From positions 62,001 to 126,000 of the forward strand of contig NZ_JSZO01000013.1 of assembly GCF_000801955.1 (NCBI RefSeq): a DNA stretch of 64,000 nt, written 5' to 3'. The notes below the pieces were generated by a model. It searched no databases and was not told the DNA's origin. It was given only the letters and a program-made list of their open reading frames with translations. Source of the stretch: Ralstonia sp. A12 (GTDB lineage Bacteria; Pseudomonadota; Gammaproteobacteria; Burkholderiales; Burkholderiaceae). A program made the translations under genes and the position numbers. The first letter of the stretch is position 1, and each line of letters begins with the position of its first letter. Of the stretch, positions 9,738-19,022 are shown piece by piece.

Positions 9738-10844
9738 TCAACGACCGGCGGCGGTGCGCCATTGCTTGATGAAGTCCAGGCGCTTCTTCGGCTCCAGGAA
9801 CGTCAGGATCGACTCGTCCACCGGAATCGGCTTGATCGAGTTGCCGAGGATCTTCTTCAGGCCGGCAGCAGTCGCTTCGCCCGTTACGTCGTCACGCAGC
9901 GAGTGCAGATCCGACTTGTTGGCGAGGATGTCCTGACCGCGCTTGGACAGGATGTAGTCCAGCCACAGCTTGGCCGCGTTCGGGTTCTTCGCCTTCTTGG
10001 CGATCATCGCCACGCGCGAGACCACCAGCGTGTAGTCCTTCGGGTAGACGATGCCGATCGACGGGTCCTTCTTGGCGCGCGCCATCGCGTACGAGCCGAG
10101 GATGTTGTAGGCGATCAGGTTTTCACCCGAGGCCACGCGTTCCATCATCGTGCCGGTGGACGACTGCAGCACCAGGTTCGGGCCGACGGCCTTCACAAAG
10201 TCGAAGTACTGCGGCGAATCCTGGTTGTCTTGCGCGGCCATCATGAAGCCCACGGCGGACTTCTCGATGTCGTACGTCGTGACCTTGTTCTTGAAGCGAT
10301 CGCCCTGGCTGCTGACCAGCTTGGCGAGGTCAGCGTGCGTCTGCGGGACTTCGCTGTCTTTGATCAGGCGCTTGTTGTACAGGAACACGGCCGGCTCGTA
10401 CGTGGTGCCGTAGGCCAGGCCTTTGTGGACAGCCCACGTCGGCAGGTGCGGCACTTCGGGCGAGTCGTACTTCAGTGCGTAGGTCTGCGCGAGCTTGAGC
10501 TGCGAGTCCATCGACGAGTTCCACATCATGTCAGCCGAGGCGCCGCCGGCGGCCTGCTCGCTGATGAAGCGGTTGTACAGCTCGCTGCTGTTCATGTCGT
10601 TGTACTCGACCTTCACGCCGGGGTAGAGCGACTCGAAGTCCTTGATCAGCGGATCGGCGGCCTTGGTGTCGGTCGTCGCGTAGACCACCACCTTGCCTTC
10701 CTTCTTGGCGGCGGCGATGGTGTCGGCGTAGCTGGCAGGGTAGCCAGCCGGGACTTGCGCGAGTGCAGCGGTGCTGAGGGTCAGTGCGGCAGCAGCAATC
10801 GAAACGAGAGCGGCGTGCGCGGGCACGAAGCGGCCACGAAGCAT
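9738..10844 (-). CDS. Periplasmic binding protein of the ABC importer
   Basis: A 368-residue family 1 extracellular solute-binding protein. A Sec signal peptide covers about residues 1-30 (hydrophobic LVSIAAAALTLSTAALAQ). The mature start YPASYADTIAAAKKEGKVVVYATTD is typical of FbpA-like ferric or organic anion binders. It is the first gene of the transporter operon. It is clearly paralogous to the protein at 13299: YTLVVSRVAMIAKKAKNPNA here matches YTLVATRVAFIARRAARPNA there. Confidence 0.9.
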   Translation of the reverse strand: MLRGRFVPAHAALVSIAAAALTLSTAALAQVPAGYPASYADTIAAAKKEGKVVVYATTDTKAADPLIKDFESLYPGVKVEYNDMNSSELYNRFISEQAAGGASADMMWNSSMDSQLKLAQTYALKYDSPEVPHLPTWAVHKGLAYGTTYEPAVFLYNKRLIKDSEVPQTHADLAKLVSSQGDRFKNKVTTYDIEKSAVGFMMAAQDNQDSPQYFDFVKAVGPNLVLQSSTGTMMERVASGENLIAYNILGSYAMARAKKDPSIGIVYPKDYTLVVSRVAMIAKKAKNPNAAKLWLDYILSKRGQDILANKSDLHSLRDDVTGEATAAGLKKILGNSIKPIPVDESILTFLEPKKRLDFIKQWRTAAGR

Positions 10845-10966
10845 GGGTTTGTCTCCTGTTTGCTTGTGATGGTGTGGGGCCGGCTACTTATGGCTTGTTG
10901 CGTGTAGCTCGGACGGATGGCCCCAGGTGCGGCGGATTATAGAAATCGCGCGCTTTCGCCACGCTT

Positions 10967-12490
10967 TCATTGAAGCTGCTGCGTTGCAGCATGCTCAGGA
11001 GACGCTGCGGATGCAGCAAGCGGCACGCGAATCCGCGCCGACAGACCCACGCCGCCATGCCCGTTTGGCTCACCATCGGCCAGCTCGATCTGCCCGCCGC
11101 TGCGCGCCGCATAGGCCCGCGCGATGGCCAGTCCCAGGCCGGAACCCTCAGCCGCATAGCGTGCATCCTTGGGCGCACTCTTGGGTTTACCCGCACGGCC
11201 ACCGCCCTCATGTGCGCGGCGAAAGCGCTGAAATGCGTGTGCGCGTTCGTCGGCGCTCATGCCAGGGCCGGTGTCGTCCACGCAGACGAGCGCAGTGTCG
11301 CCATCGGCAATCGCCCGCACGGTGATGCGCCCAGCGGCCGGCGTGTAGCGGATCGCGTTGTGCACGAGATTGGAGAGGGCTTCCCGGAGAAAGGCGGGGT
11401 AGCCAGTGACGGGTAGTGTTGATGCGAGCCCCGCATCGTCCCATCCCAGGTCCTGCTGCTTCTCGCGTGCCAGCGGTAGCGCGTCGACTACCACGTCACG
11501 CGCCAGCTCGCCCAGGTCGAAGGTTTCGGCCGGCGCATCCTGCCCTGCGTGGCGCGCGCGGGCGAGTGCAAGCAACTGCGAGGTCAGCCGGTTGGTCGAC
11601 TGCAATCGCGCGATGATGGCCGTGAGGCTTTCTCGCACGCGTGCAGGGTCGGTTTCGCGCAGCGCGTACTCGGCCTGTGTGAGCAGCACCGCCAGCGGCG
11701 TGCGCATCTGGTGCGATGCATCGGCGAGGAATTGGCTCTGGGCTTCGGCCAGCTCTGCGTAGCGATGGATGTGGTGGTTGATCGCCTCCACCAGCGGGCG
11801 TACCTCGGCGGGTACGTCAGCGGCGTCGAGCGGCCGCAAGTCGTCGGAGGCACGTACCGCGATGCTGCGCGCAAGGCGGTTCAGCGGACGCAGCGCCACC
11901 GTTACGCCCAGCCACAGCAGTGCCGCGCTCACCACCACCAGCGCTGCGTCGCGCAGCAGCGTGCCGCGCCAGACGGCCTGTTGCAAGGCGCGCCGCGTCT
12001 CGATGGTTTCGGCCACCTGGATCACGATGCGCGCCGGCAGTCCCGGCTGGTACAGCGGCTTGGCCACGGCCGCCACGCGCACTGGCTCACCGTGATACAG
12101 CGCGTCGTAGAAAAACTCGGTGTCGTTCTCCAGGCGCGTGGCGGGCAGCGGCAGGTCGTCATACCCGGTGAGCGCGGCCTCGGGCGCTTTGCCCGGTGCC
12201 GGCTCAAAGGCGACGCGGTAGTAGACGCTGCTCTGCGCAGTCGACTCGAACATCGACAGCGCCACATATGGCACGTTGACCTGCACCTGCCCGCGTTCGA
12301 TCGTCACGCCATTCTCGATGGCGCGCACCGAGCCGAGCAGGGCACGGTCGTATGCGCGGTCAGTCGCGCTGCGCAGCGCCTGGTACGCCGTCACGATGTC
12401 GATCGCCAGCACGCCGATCAACCCGGGCAGCAGCAGCCACAGCAGCGTGAGCTTCAGGCTGCGCGGCAGCAGGGCAAGGCGTTGCGTCAT
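10967..12490 (-). CDS. Two-component sensor histidine kinase
   Basis: A 507-residue membrane kinase. Two membrane helices (near residues 13-35 and about 175-200) flank a periplasmic sensor domain. A HAMP-like region leads to the phospho-acceptor His in ASHQMRTPL near residue 260, then the N-box NLVHNAIRYTP and G boxes VDDTGPGMS and GSGLGLAIA. The architecture is that of TctE/QseC-like kinases with a 2CSK-type N-terminal domain. Its ATG overlaps the stop of the response regulator gene by four bases. Confidence 0.92.
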   Translation of the reverse strand: MTQRLALLPRSLKLTLLWLLLPGLIGVLAIDIVTAYQALRSATDRAYDRALLGSVRAIENGVTIERGQVQVNVPYVALSMFESTAQSSVYYRVAFEPAPGKAPEAALTGYDDLPLPATRLENDTEFFYDALYHGEPVRVAAVAKPLYQPGLPARIVIQVAETIETRRALQQAVWRGTLLRDAALVVVSAALLWLGVTVALRPLNRLARSIAVRASDDLRPLDAADVPAEVRPLVEAINHHIHRYAELAEAQSQFLADASHQMRTPLAVLLTQAEYALRETDPARVRESLTAIIARLQSTNRLTSQLLALARARHAGQDAPAETFDLGELARDVVVDALPLAREKQQDLGWDDAGLASTLPVTGYPAFLREALSNLVHNAIRYTPAAGRITVRAIADGDTALVCVDDTGPGMSADERAHAFQRFRRAHEGGGRAGKPKSAPKDARYAAEGSGLGLAIARAYAARSGGQIELADGEPNGHGGVGLSARIRVPLAASAASPEHAATQQLQ

Positions 12491-13191
12491 GAGGCGGTGC
12501 TGTCGGTCGCGGTGCCGGTGTCGCTGGTGCCGGCTTCGAGCATGTAGCCGAGGCCCCGCACGGTGACGATCTGCACGCCCGTGCCCGCCAGCTTCTTGCG
12601 CAGCCGGTGCACGACCACTTCCACCGCGTCGGGGCTCGAATCGCTGTCGAGGTTGAAGACCTTGTCGAACAAGTGCACCTTGCCGATCGGCTGACCGGTC
12701 TTGTGCAGCAGCGCCGACAGCGCGGCATGTTCGCGCGGCGTGAGCGAGAGCGGTTCGCCCGAGAGCAGGAACGCCTTGCGCCCGGTGTCGAACTCCAGTG
12801 GCCCGCAGCGCAGGCGTGGGAACGCCCGGCCCCGGCTGCGGCGGATCAGCGCCATCAGTCGCGCTTCCAGCTCGGACAGCGCGAAGGGCTTGGTGAGGAA
12901 ATCGTCCGCGCCCGCATTGAGGCCGCGCACGCGCTCATCCAGCGCACCCTGCGCCGTGAGGATCAGCACCGGTGTGCGGTCGTCGCGCGCACGCATGTCG
13001 GCCAGCACGGCAAAGCCGTCCTTGCGCGGCAAGCGCAGGTCCAGCACCACCGCATCAAATTCACCGGAGCCGAGGAATGCTTCTGCGATGACGCCATCCG
13101 CCGCGCGCTCGATCACGAAGCCGCTTTGCGCCAGCGCGCGCGCCAGCCACGCCGCCAATTCGTCCTCATCCTCCACCAGCAAGATCCGCAT
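12487..13191 (-). CDS. OmpR-family response regulator (TctD-like)
   Basis: A 234-residue regulator. The receiver domain has acidic residues in VEDEDELAA, the phospho-acceptor Asp in VVLDLRLPRKDG near residue 51, and the conserved Lys in DDFLTKPFALSE. A winged-helix DNA-binding domain follows (SLTPREHAALSALLHKTG, VVVHRLRKKL). It is first in a two-gene operon with the kinase. It is divergent from the binding protein at 13299 with about 107 bases between them, where its operator probably lies. Confidence 0.93.
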   Translation of the reverse strand: MRILLVEDEDELAAWLARALAQSGFVIERAADGVIAEAFLGSGEFDAVVLDLRLPRKDGFAVLADMRARDDRTPVLILTAQGALDERVRGLNAGADDFLTKPFALSELEARLMALIRRSRGRAFPRLRCGPLEFDTGRKAFLLSGEPLSLTPREHAALSALLHKTGQPIGKVHLFDKVFNLDSDSSPDAVEVVVHRLRKKLAGTGVQIVTVRGLGYMLEAGTSDTGTATDSTAS

Positions 13192-13298
13192 CGGGTGTCT
13201 CTCAATATCGTTCTGTGTGCTTTTTCATGATAATGCGTGGCGCCCTGATCCCGGCCACATCGCCGATCACACTGTCCAACCGATGCGGCCTGACCTGC

Positions 13299-14441
13299 AT
13301 GTCGTCCATCCCAAATTCCCGTCGCCGCTGGCTGTGCCAGGCCGCCGCCCTCTTGGCTGCGGGCGGTGCCGTTTCGCTTGAGAGCCGCGCGCAATGGCTG
13401 GCCACGCCCGCGCCCGAACTGCCGTCGTACTACCCGCGTGACTACGGCGCGATGATCGACGCTGCCCGTCGTGAAGGCCGCGTCACGGTGTACTCGACGA
13501 CGGACTTTGCCGCCGCGCACCCGCTCATCCGCGCATTCGAGGCACGCTACCCCGGCATCACAGTCGACTACCGCGAGCAGAACAGCGACGACATCTATCG
13601 ACGCTTCCTCGCTGAACTCGCCGCCAAGTCACCCGGCGCCGACGTCGTGTGGAGCTCGGCGATGCCCGAGCAGTTCAAGCTCGTCAACGATGGTCACGCG
13701 CTGTCGTATGCGTCACCCGAGCGGCCGTACCTGCCGTCGTGGGCGATCTGGAAGAACGAGGCCTACGGCACGAGCTACGAGCCGGTCGTCTTCGTCTACA
13801 ACGCGCGTCAATTGCCCGCCGATCTGGTGCCCTCCACGCACGCCGATTTCGCCCGCATCCTCAACAGCCACCGCGACTTGCTGCGCGGTCGCGTCGCTGC
13901 GTACGACATCGAGCACTCGGGCTCCGCCTTCCTGTTTGCGGCTGAAGATGCACGCACATCCCCCGTGTTCTGGGATGTTGCCAAGGCATTGGGTGGCGTC
14001 AACGTCAACCTGTACATCACCACGGCCGCCATGCTCGAGCGCGTGGCCTCGGGAGAAAGCCTGCTCGCCTACGACGTGATCGGCTCGTACGCCGCGCGCT
14101 ACGCGGATCGCAATCCCGCGCTCGCCATCAAGATGCCGACCGACTACACGTTGGTCGCCACGCGCGTCGCGTTCATTGCCCGTCGCGCCGCTCGCCCCAA
14201 TGCGGCGAAGCTCTGGCTCGACTTCATGCTTTCGCGTGATGGCCAGAGCGTCATGGCCGACCGTGCGTTCCTCTTCTCGCTGCGTCAGGACGTCGAGACC
14301 GGGCTGACCGCCAAGCGCCTGCTCGCTGAGCTGGGCAATACGCACCGGCCGATTCCAGTTGGACCGGGTTTACTCGCCCATCAAGATCAACTGCGTCGTG
14401 CCGATTTCCTGAAGCGATGGCGCGCCGCGCTCGGTCGCTAG
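13299..14441 (+). CDS. Stand-alone periplasmic binding protein, paralogue of the one at 9738
   Basis: A 380-residue extracellular solute-binding protein of the same family as 9738-10844. I place the start at 13299 (MSSIPNSRRRW), where a basic n-region and hydrophobic stretch ending in SRAQ form a normal signal peptide. An open frame extends to 13215 but would give a poor leader. No permease or ATPase lies beside it. It is divergent from the two-component operon, so it may feed the nearby importer or act as a periplasmic ligand sensor for the kinase. Confidence 0.87.
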   Translation: MSSIPNSRRRWLCQAAALLAAGGAVSLESRAQWLATPAPELPSYYPRDYGAMIDAARREGRVTVYSTTDFAAAHPLIRAFEARYPGITVDYREQNSDDIYRRFLAELAAKSPGADVVWSSAMPEQFKLVNDGHALSYASPERPYLPSWAIWKNEAYGTSYEPVVFVYNARQLPADLVPSTHADFARILNSHRDLLRGRVAAYDIEHSGSAFLFAAEDARTSPVFWDVAKALGGVNVNLYITTAAMLERVASGESLLAYDVIGSYAARYADRNPALAIKMPTDYTLVATRVAFIARRAARPNAAKLWLDFMLSRDGQSVMADRAFLFSLRQDVETGLTAKRLLAELGNTHRPIPVGPGLLAHQDQLRRADFLKRWRAALGR

Positions 14442-14776
14442 ATAAAGAGGCTCATTGATCTCTTTTGAGAGTGGCGTGGCGAGAAGGCGACAAATTCTGT
14501 CGACACCCGGGTGACAAAAATGGCGCATCGCCAGCCCCCGACAATTGCCCGCCAACCCCCGCGCCATCGCGCCAAAAGCCGGTCTTGACCCCTGTCGGAG
14601 GGGGGCTCTTGCGTGTTGCCCATGAGCAACAACTTGGCCGCAAATCGTGCTCCAGAGCCAGAAAGGGTTTCCGGAATCTGTCAACGCTGGCCCATAATGC
14701 GGTCAGACGTGAGGTATCTGCGTCGTCCATAAGGACAGTCAAGATTTCCCAATCAGTTGACAAGGAAAGTGTCGAT
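14442..14776 (+). promoter_or_regulatory. Leader region of the porin gene
   Basis: This 335-base stretch has no gene I can support. The porin ribosome site (AAGGAAAG at 14762-14769) is at its end. The frame open from 14465 is only an upstream extension of the porin frame. The promoter must lie here, but I could not pick a convincing -35/-10 pair. An untranslated leader able to host small-RNA control is usual for porins. Confidence 0.4.
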
Positions 14777-15883
14777 ATGAAGATGAAACTGTTTGCAGCT
14801 GCTGTTGCAGCTCTGGCCGCCGGTGGCGCCTATGCACAATCCTCCGTGACCCTGTACGGTGTGGTCGACGCTGGTCTGACCTACGCAAACAAGGTGCCGG
14901 GCGCAACCGCTGGTTCCAGCGGCTCGCGTATTGGCCTGGATTCGGGCGGCCTGTCGGGCTCGCGTTGGGGCCTGCGTGGCGTTGAAGACCTGGGCGGTGG
15001 CCTGAAGGGTATCTTCAACCTGGAAAGCGGCTTCAACATTGACACCGGCACGTCGGCTCAAGGTGGCCGTCTGTTCGGTCGTAACGCTTACGTCGGTCTG
15101 CAAGGCCAGTGGGGTCAGCTGACCCTGGGTCGTCAGCAAAACCTGCTGTACGACTTCTCGCTGATCTATGACCCGATGGCAATCGCCACGCGTTACTCGC
15201 TGGCTTCGCAAGACGCCTTCTTCTCGGGTCGTGCTGACAACGCCGTCAAGTACATCGGCACGTTCGGTGGCCTGAACGTCTCGGCTCTGTACTCGTTCAA
15301 CAACAACGGCAACGAAGTTGCTGGTAGCAGCAAGACCGGCCGTGAGTGGAGCCTGGGTGCAAACTACGCTGGCGGCCCGCTGGGCATCGGCGCAGTGTAT
15401 GACTCGACCAACTCGACGACCGTTGGTAGCGACAACAAGGAACAACGCGCCACGATCGCTGGCACGTACGCCTTCGGCCCGGCCAAGCTGTACGCTGGCT
15501 ACCGTTGGTACAAGGCTAACTACGCAACCGTTGCTGGCAATGGCAACCTGCGTTCGAACCTGTACTGGGCAGGCCTGGGCTACCAAGCTACTCCGGCTCT
15601 GACGCTGACGGGTACGGCTTACTACCAACAGTTCAAGAACAGCGGTACGGGCAACCCGTGGCTGTTCGTGGTCGGCACCGACTACGCTCTGTCGAAGCGC
15701 ACCGACGCTTACTTCAACCTGGCCTATGCTAAGAACAGCGGCGGTTCGGGTCTGGGCGTGATGGGCCTGAACGACGCTAGCTACGCTGGCACGACGCTGA
15801 CGAGCGGCAGCCAAGTGTTCTCGGGTCCGAACAACAGCAACAACCAGTTCGGCGCTACCGTCGGCCTGCGTCACAAGTTCTAA
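14777..15883 (+). CDS. Outer membrane porin (Gram-negative trimeric type)
   Basis: A 368-residue general porin of the Burkholderiales type. The signal peptide ends at GGAYAQ, followed by the family start SSVTLYGVVDAGLTYANK. Motifs GSRWGLRGVEDLGGGLKG and NAYVGLQGQWGQLTLGRQ are present. The sequence ends with a strand closing in the aromatic terminal residue Phe (LRHKF), the outer-membrane assembly signal. Codon use is strongly biased (CTG, CGT, GGC), as expected for a highly expressed protein. The start follows a good ribosome site and is the second Met-coded family start. Confidence 0.95.
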   Translation: MKMKLFAAAVAALAAGGAYAQSSVTLYGVVDAGLTYANKVPGATAGSSGSRIGLDSGGLSGSRWGLRGVEDLGGGLKGIFNLESGFNIDTGTSAQGGRLFGRNAYVGLQGQWGQLTLGRQQNLLYDFSLIYDPMAIATRYSLASQDAFFSGRADNAVKYIGTFGGLNVSALYSFNNNGNEVAGSSKTGREWSLGANYAGGPLGIGAVYDSTNSTTVGSDNKEQRATIAGTYAFGPAKLYAGYRWYKANYATVAGNGNLRSNLYWAGLGYQATPALTLTGTAYYQQFKNSGTGNPWLFVVGTDYALSKRTDAYFNLAYAKNSGGSGLGVMGLNDASYAGTTLTSGSQVFSGPNNSNNQFGATVGLRHKF

Positions 15884-15922
15884 TTTGACGCGCTCGTAAG
15901 GGCGCATCGAATTAAACGGTTA

Positions 15923-15955
15923 AACGCCGATCCCGAAAGGGGTCGGCGTTTTTCT
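15923..15955 (+). terminator. Rho-independent terminator of the porin gene
   Basis: A twelve-base-pair stem (AACGCCGATCCC with GGGGTCGGCGTT, one T-G wobble) closes on a GAAA tetraloop and is followed by a T run. It lies 40 bases after the porin stop. Confidence 0.93.
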
Positions 15956-16305
15956 TTGTGCAGACGATTTGTGTGTGGCAAATGATTGGGCTGGGGCGCG
16001 CTGGCTGGGTTGTTGGTGGCTCTTCGCCGGCTATAGAGAAGGCTTCCGGGCGAACCGGTATGGGTTGGGCCGTCGTGCGTGAAGGCGTCGCTTGGTCGGT
16101 GCAGGCTTGAATTGATCGCCTTCGTTGGCTGCGGCTCCAGTCGTCAAAGGACGGTGATGCGCGCGTTATTGGGCAGTGCTTGGACGAGGGCCGTGCAGTC
16201 TGCGCTCCGAGCCGGTTGGGCTTTCCTGAGATGCGGTGGGTTGGTTGCGTATGGAGGAGGCTTTCGCCTTCCGTGTTACGCGGTATCCCCATCTGTCGGC
16301 ACCAA
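15956..16305. other. Intergenic stretch without a supported gene
   Basis: Between the porin terminator and the terminator of the convergent protease gene I see no convincing coding region. The short open frames here lack ribosome sites and family-like sequence. Confidence 0.5.
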
Positions 16306-16334
16306 TGAAAAACGGCGGCACATCGGCCGCCGTT
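16306..16334 (-). terminator. Rho-independent terminator of the minus-strand protease gene
   Basis: A perfect nine-base-pair stem (AACGGCGGC with GCCGCCGTT, loop of six) is followed on the minus strand by a run of five T. It lies 22 bases past the protease stop codon. Confidence 0.9.
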
Positions 16335-16355
16335 CGCATGCTGGGTTGCTTCCGC

Positions 16356-17567
16356 TTACTGCTCTTCTTCGTCTTGAGAGGGCATCGGCACGTTGCGTCG
16401 TGTCGGAGCAGGGCGCTTGCCGACAACAATCGTCAGCTCGACTGCCTTGCCTTTGCGCGACACCGCCACCTTGGCTTCCGCGCCAGGTTTGAGCTGAGCG
16501 ATGCTGTTGAGTAGTGCAGTCGTGTCGGGAATCGGCTCACTGTTCACGCTGGTGAGGATGTCGCCAGGGCGCAGGCCTGCCCGATCAGCGGGCCCACCCT
16601 GGACCACTGCCGCAATCAGCGCGCCATCCTTGCGCGACAGACCGAACGACTCAGCAATTTCCGGCGTCACGTCCTGCGGCTCGACGCCGATCCAGCCGCG
16701 CACGACGCTGCCAGTCGAGATGATCGACTCCATTACTTGCTTGGCCAGTGACACCGGAATCGCGAAGCCAATCCCTAGCGAGCCACCCGAACGCGAATAG
16801 ATGGCCGTATTGATGCCCAGCAGGTTGCCATCGGCGTCCACCAGCGCACCGCCCGAGTTGCCGGGGTTGATGGCCGCGTCGGTCTGAATGAAGTTCTCGA
16901 ACGTGTTGATGCCCAGATGGCTGCGGCCCAGCGCCGAGACGATACCCATCGTTACCGTCTGACCCACGCCGAATGGGTTGCCGATGGCGAGCACCACATC
17001 GCCAACGCGCACGTTTTCCAGGCGGCCGAGCGTGATGGCTGGGAGATTGGGCAGGTTGATCTTGAGGACCGCTAGATCGGTTTCCGGGTCGGAGCCGACC
17101 ACCTTGGCATTGGCTTTACGGCCATCGGTCAGGGCGACTTCGATCTCGTCGGCGCCGTCCACCACATGGTGGTTCGTTAGAATGTAGCCTTCCGAGCTGA
17201 CAATCACGCCTGAGCCCAGGCTGGCCGTCGGCTCCTGGCGTTGCTCAGGGGCGCGGTCGCCGAAGAAGAAGCGGAACCACGGGTCCGAACTGGCCTGTGG
17301 GTTGTTGTTGCGCTTGGGGGCGTTCTTGCTGCTGAAGATGTTGACCACCGCCGGCATCGCCACCTTGGCGGCTTCCGCGTAGGAGTTGCTGGAGGTGCCG
17401 CCGTGGCCGATCGGCGCGACTTCCTTGAGCGCGACGATGGGCGAGCCCGACTGCACCGCGATCTTGCCGCGCTGCAGCCACTCGGGTTTGAGGGTGGCGA
17501 TCACGAACCAGACGGCCAGCACGACTGTGACGGCCTGCGCAAAAAACAGCCAAAAGCGGCGCAACAT
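16356..17567 (-). CDS. DegQ/DegS-like periplasmic serine protease
   Basis: A 403-residue HtrA-family protease anchored by one N-terminal membrane helix (about residues 7-24). The catalytic triad is visible: His in ILTNHHVV near residue 132, Asp in ETDLAVLKI near residue 163, Ser in NPGNSGGAL near residue 236. A single PDZ domain covers about residues 285-385. One PDZ and a membrane anchor make it more like DegS/AlgW than DegP. The gene is divergent from the NIF3 gene with 19 bases between starts, so the promoters must overlap the coding ends. Confidence 0.93.
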   Translation of the reverse strand: MLRRFWLFFAQAVTVVLAVWFVIATLKPEWLQRGKIAVQSGSPIVALKEVAPIGHGGTSSNSYAEAAKVAMPAVVNIFSSKNAPKRNNNPQASSDPWFRFFFGDRAPEQRQEPTASLGSGVIVSSEGYILTNHHVVDGADEIEVALTDGRKANAKVVGSDPETDLAVLKINLPNLPAITLGRLENVRVGDVVLAIGNPFGVGQTVTMGIVSALGRSHLGINTFENFIQTDAAINPGNSGGALVDADGNLLGINTAIYSRSGGSLGIGFAIPVSLAKQVMESIISTGSVVRGWIGVEPQDVTPEIAESFGLSRKDGALIAAVVQGGPADRAGLRPGDILTSVNSEPIPDTTALLNSIAQLKPGAEAKVAVSRKGKAVELTIVVGKRPAPTRRNVPMPSQDEEEQ

Positions 17568-17586
17568 AGGGCGAAATTGAGTCGAA

Positions 17587-18333
17587 ATGGATCGAAAACA
17601 ACTTGAATTGTACTTGAACGACCTATTGCAAGCGGCCCGTTTTCGGGACTATTGCCCTAACGGTCTGCAAGTGCAAGGTCGCGAAGACGTCACTCACATT
17701 GTGACGGGTGTTACCGCCAGTTTGGCTTTGATCGAAGCCGCCATTGATGCGGGTGCTGACGCCATCCTCGTGCATCACGGCTATTTCTGGAAGGGCGAGG
17801 ACGCTCGCATCGTCGGTCAGAAGCATGCGCGCCTGAAGCAACTTCTGGCAAACGATCTGAATCTCTTTGCGTATCACTTGCCGCTGGATGCGCACCCCGA
17901 GTTCGGTAACAACGCCCGGTTGGGTGCATTGCTAGGTATCGAGCCCAAGGGCCGCTTTGGTGACGATGAGCTTGGCTGGATTGGTACGCTGCCCCAGGCG
18001 ACCACGCTGGGTGCGTTTGCCGAGATGGTCGGGGCCCGATTAAATCGGGTGCCGCTGGTGCTGGGCGTTGCCGACCGGCCGGTGCGTACGGTCGGCTGGT
18101 GTACGGGTGGCGCGCAGGGTTGGTTCGAGGCGGCTGTCGCGGCTGGCGTGGACGTCTATCTGAGCGGCGAGGCGTCGGAGCAGACCACGCATCTGGCACG
18201 CGAATCTGGCGTGGCCTACATCGGGGCGGGCCACCATGCCACCGAACGTGGCGGTGTGCAGGCGCTCGGCAACCACCTCGCCGAGCGCTTTGGCGTGCGC
18301 CACACCTTCATCGATATTCCGAATCCGGTTTGA
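17587..18333 (+). CDS. NIF3-family dinuclear metal centre protein
   Basis: A 248-residue protein of the YbgI/NIF3 family, which forms hexameric rings with a dinuclear metal site. Probable ligands are in [25 protein letters not shown] and [13 protein letters not shown]. The biochemical role is not settled; a GTP cyclohydrolase type Ib activity has been proposed for some members. It is placed beside the membrane protease and bc1 genes as in other Burkholderiaceae. Confidence 0.92.
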   Translation: MDRKQLELYLNDLLQAARFRDYCPNGLQVQGREDVTHIVTGVTASLALIEAAIDAGADAILVHHGYFWKGEDARIVGQKHARLKQLLANDLNLFAYHLPLDAHPEFGNNARLGALLGIEPKGRFGDDELGWIGTLPQATTLGAFAEMVGARLNRVPLVLGVADRPVRTVGWCTGGAQGWFEAAVAAGVDVYLSGEASEQTTHLARESGVAYIGAGHHATERGGVQALGNHLAERFGVRHTFIDIPNPV

Positions 18334-18345
18334 CTCAGCACCTGT

Positions 18346-18777
18346 TTATTGCTTTTTCTGCAGGCTGTCGCGGATCTCGCGCAGCAGCACAACGTCTTCC
18401 GGCGTCACGGGCTCAGCGGCGGGCGGCTGGTTGGCTTCGGTCAGGCGCGTGATGGCGCGCACCATCAGGAACACGATGAATGCCAGGATCAGGAAGTTGA
18501 CCGCCACGGTGATGAAGTTGCCGTAGGCGAAGACCGGCACGCCCGCCTTCTTCAGATCCGCCAGGGTTTGCGGCACGCCGGCGGGAGCATCCGCAAGCTG
18601 TACATACAGATTCGAGAAATCGAGCTTGCCGATGATGCGGCCGATCAGCGGCATGATCAGATCGTTGACCAGCGAATCCACGATTTTGCCGAATGCCGCG
18701 CCGATGATCACACCCACCGCGAGGTCCATCACGTTGCCGCGCATCGCGAATTTTTTGAAATCTTGCATCAGTGCCAT
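18346..18777 (-). CDS. mscL: Large-conductance mechanosensitive channel MscL
   Basis: A 143-residue channel that opens on membrane tension to release solutes during osmotic downshock. The N-terminal amphipathic helix and first membrane helix ([23 protein letters not shown]) are canonical. The second helix ([21 protein letters not shown]) and cytoplasmic bundle ([12 protein letters not shown]) follow. I use the ATG at 18777, which has a GGAG site seven bases upstream on the minus strand. The longer frame to 18807 adds residues not typical of the family. Confidence 0.96.
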   Translation of the reverse strand: MALMQDFKKFAMRGNVMDLAVGVIIGAAFGKIVDSLVNDLIMPLIGRIIGKLDFSNLYVQLADAPAGVPQTLADLKKAGVPVFAYGNFITVAVNFLILAFIVFLMVRAITRLTEANQPPAAEPVTPEDVVLLREIRDSLQKKQ

Positions 18778-18969
18778 CGGTTTTCTCCGGATTGTTTGAT
18801 TCGACACAAACGGTCAAGCTGCTGATTGGTTGACCTGAATTGTTGAAAGCGAGTTTATAGGAGACACTCCGGAGCCGCGCCAGTATTGGGCTGGCGGGCA
18901 ATCGGTGGGACAACTATATCCGCAAGCAACGTGCTCCGCGACCGCTATCGTCGGCTAGGTACGCTCGGG

Positions 18970-18975
18970 TATAAT
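18970..18975 (+). promoter_or_regulatory. Probable -10 element of petABC
   Basis: A perfect TATAAT lies 48 bases upstream of the petA ATG. The matching -35 position (around 18947-18952, ATCGTC) is weak, so an activator or alternative spacing is possible. Confidence 0.55.
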
Positions 18976-19022
18976 TTTTGGTCGACGCGAACCGATCTTG
19001 ATTTCTCACCCTGGGGTCTTGA

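Noticed and set aside
14465-14776. N-terminal extension of the porin frame
   Set aside because: The signal peptide and ribosome site clearly begin at 14777; the extension crosses the promoter region.
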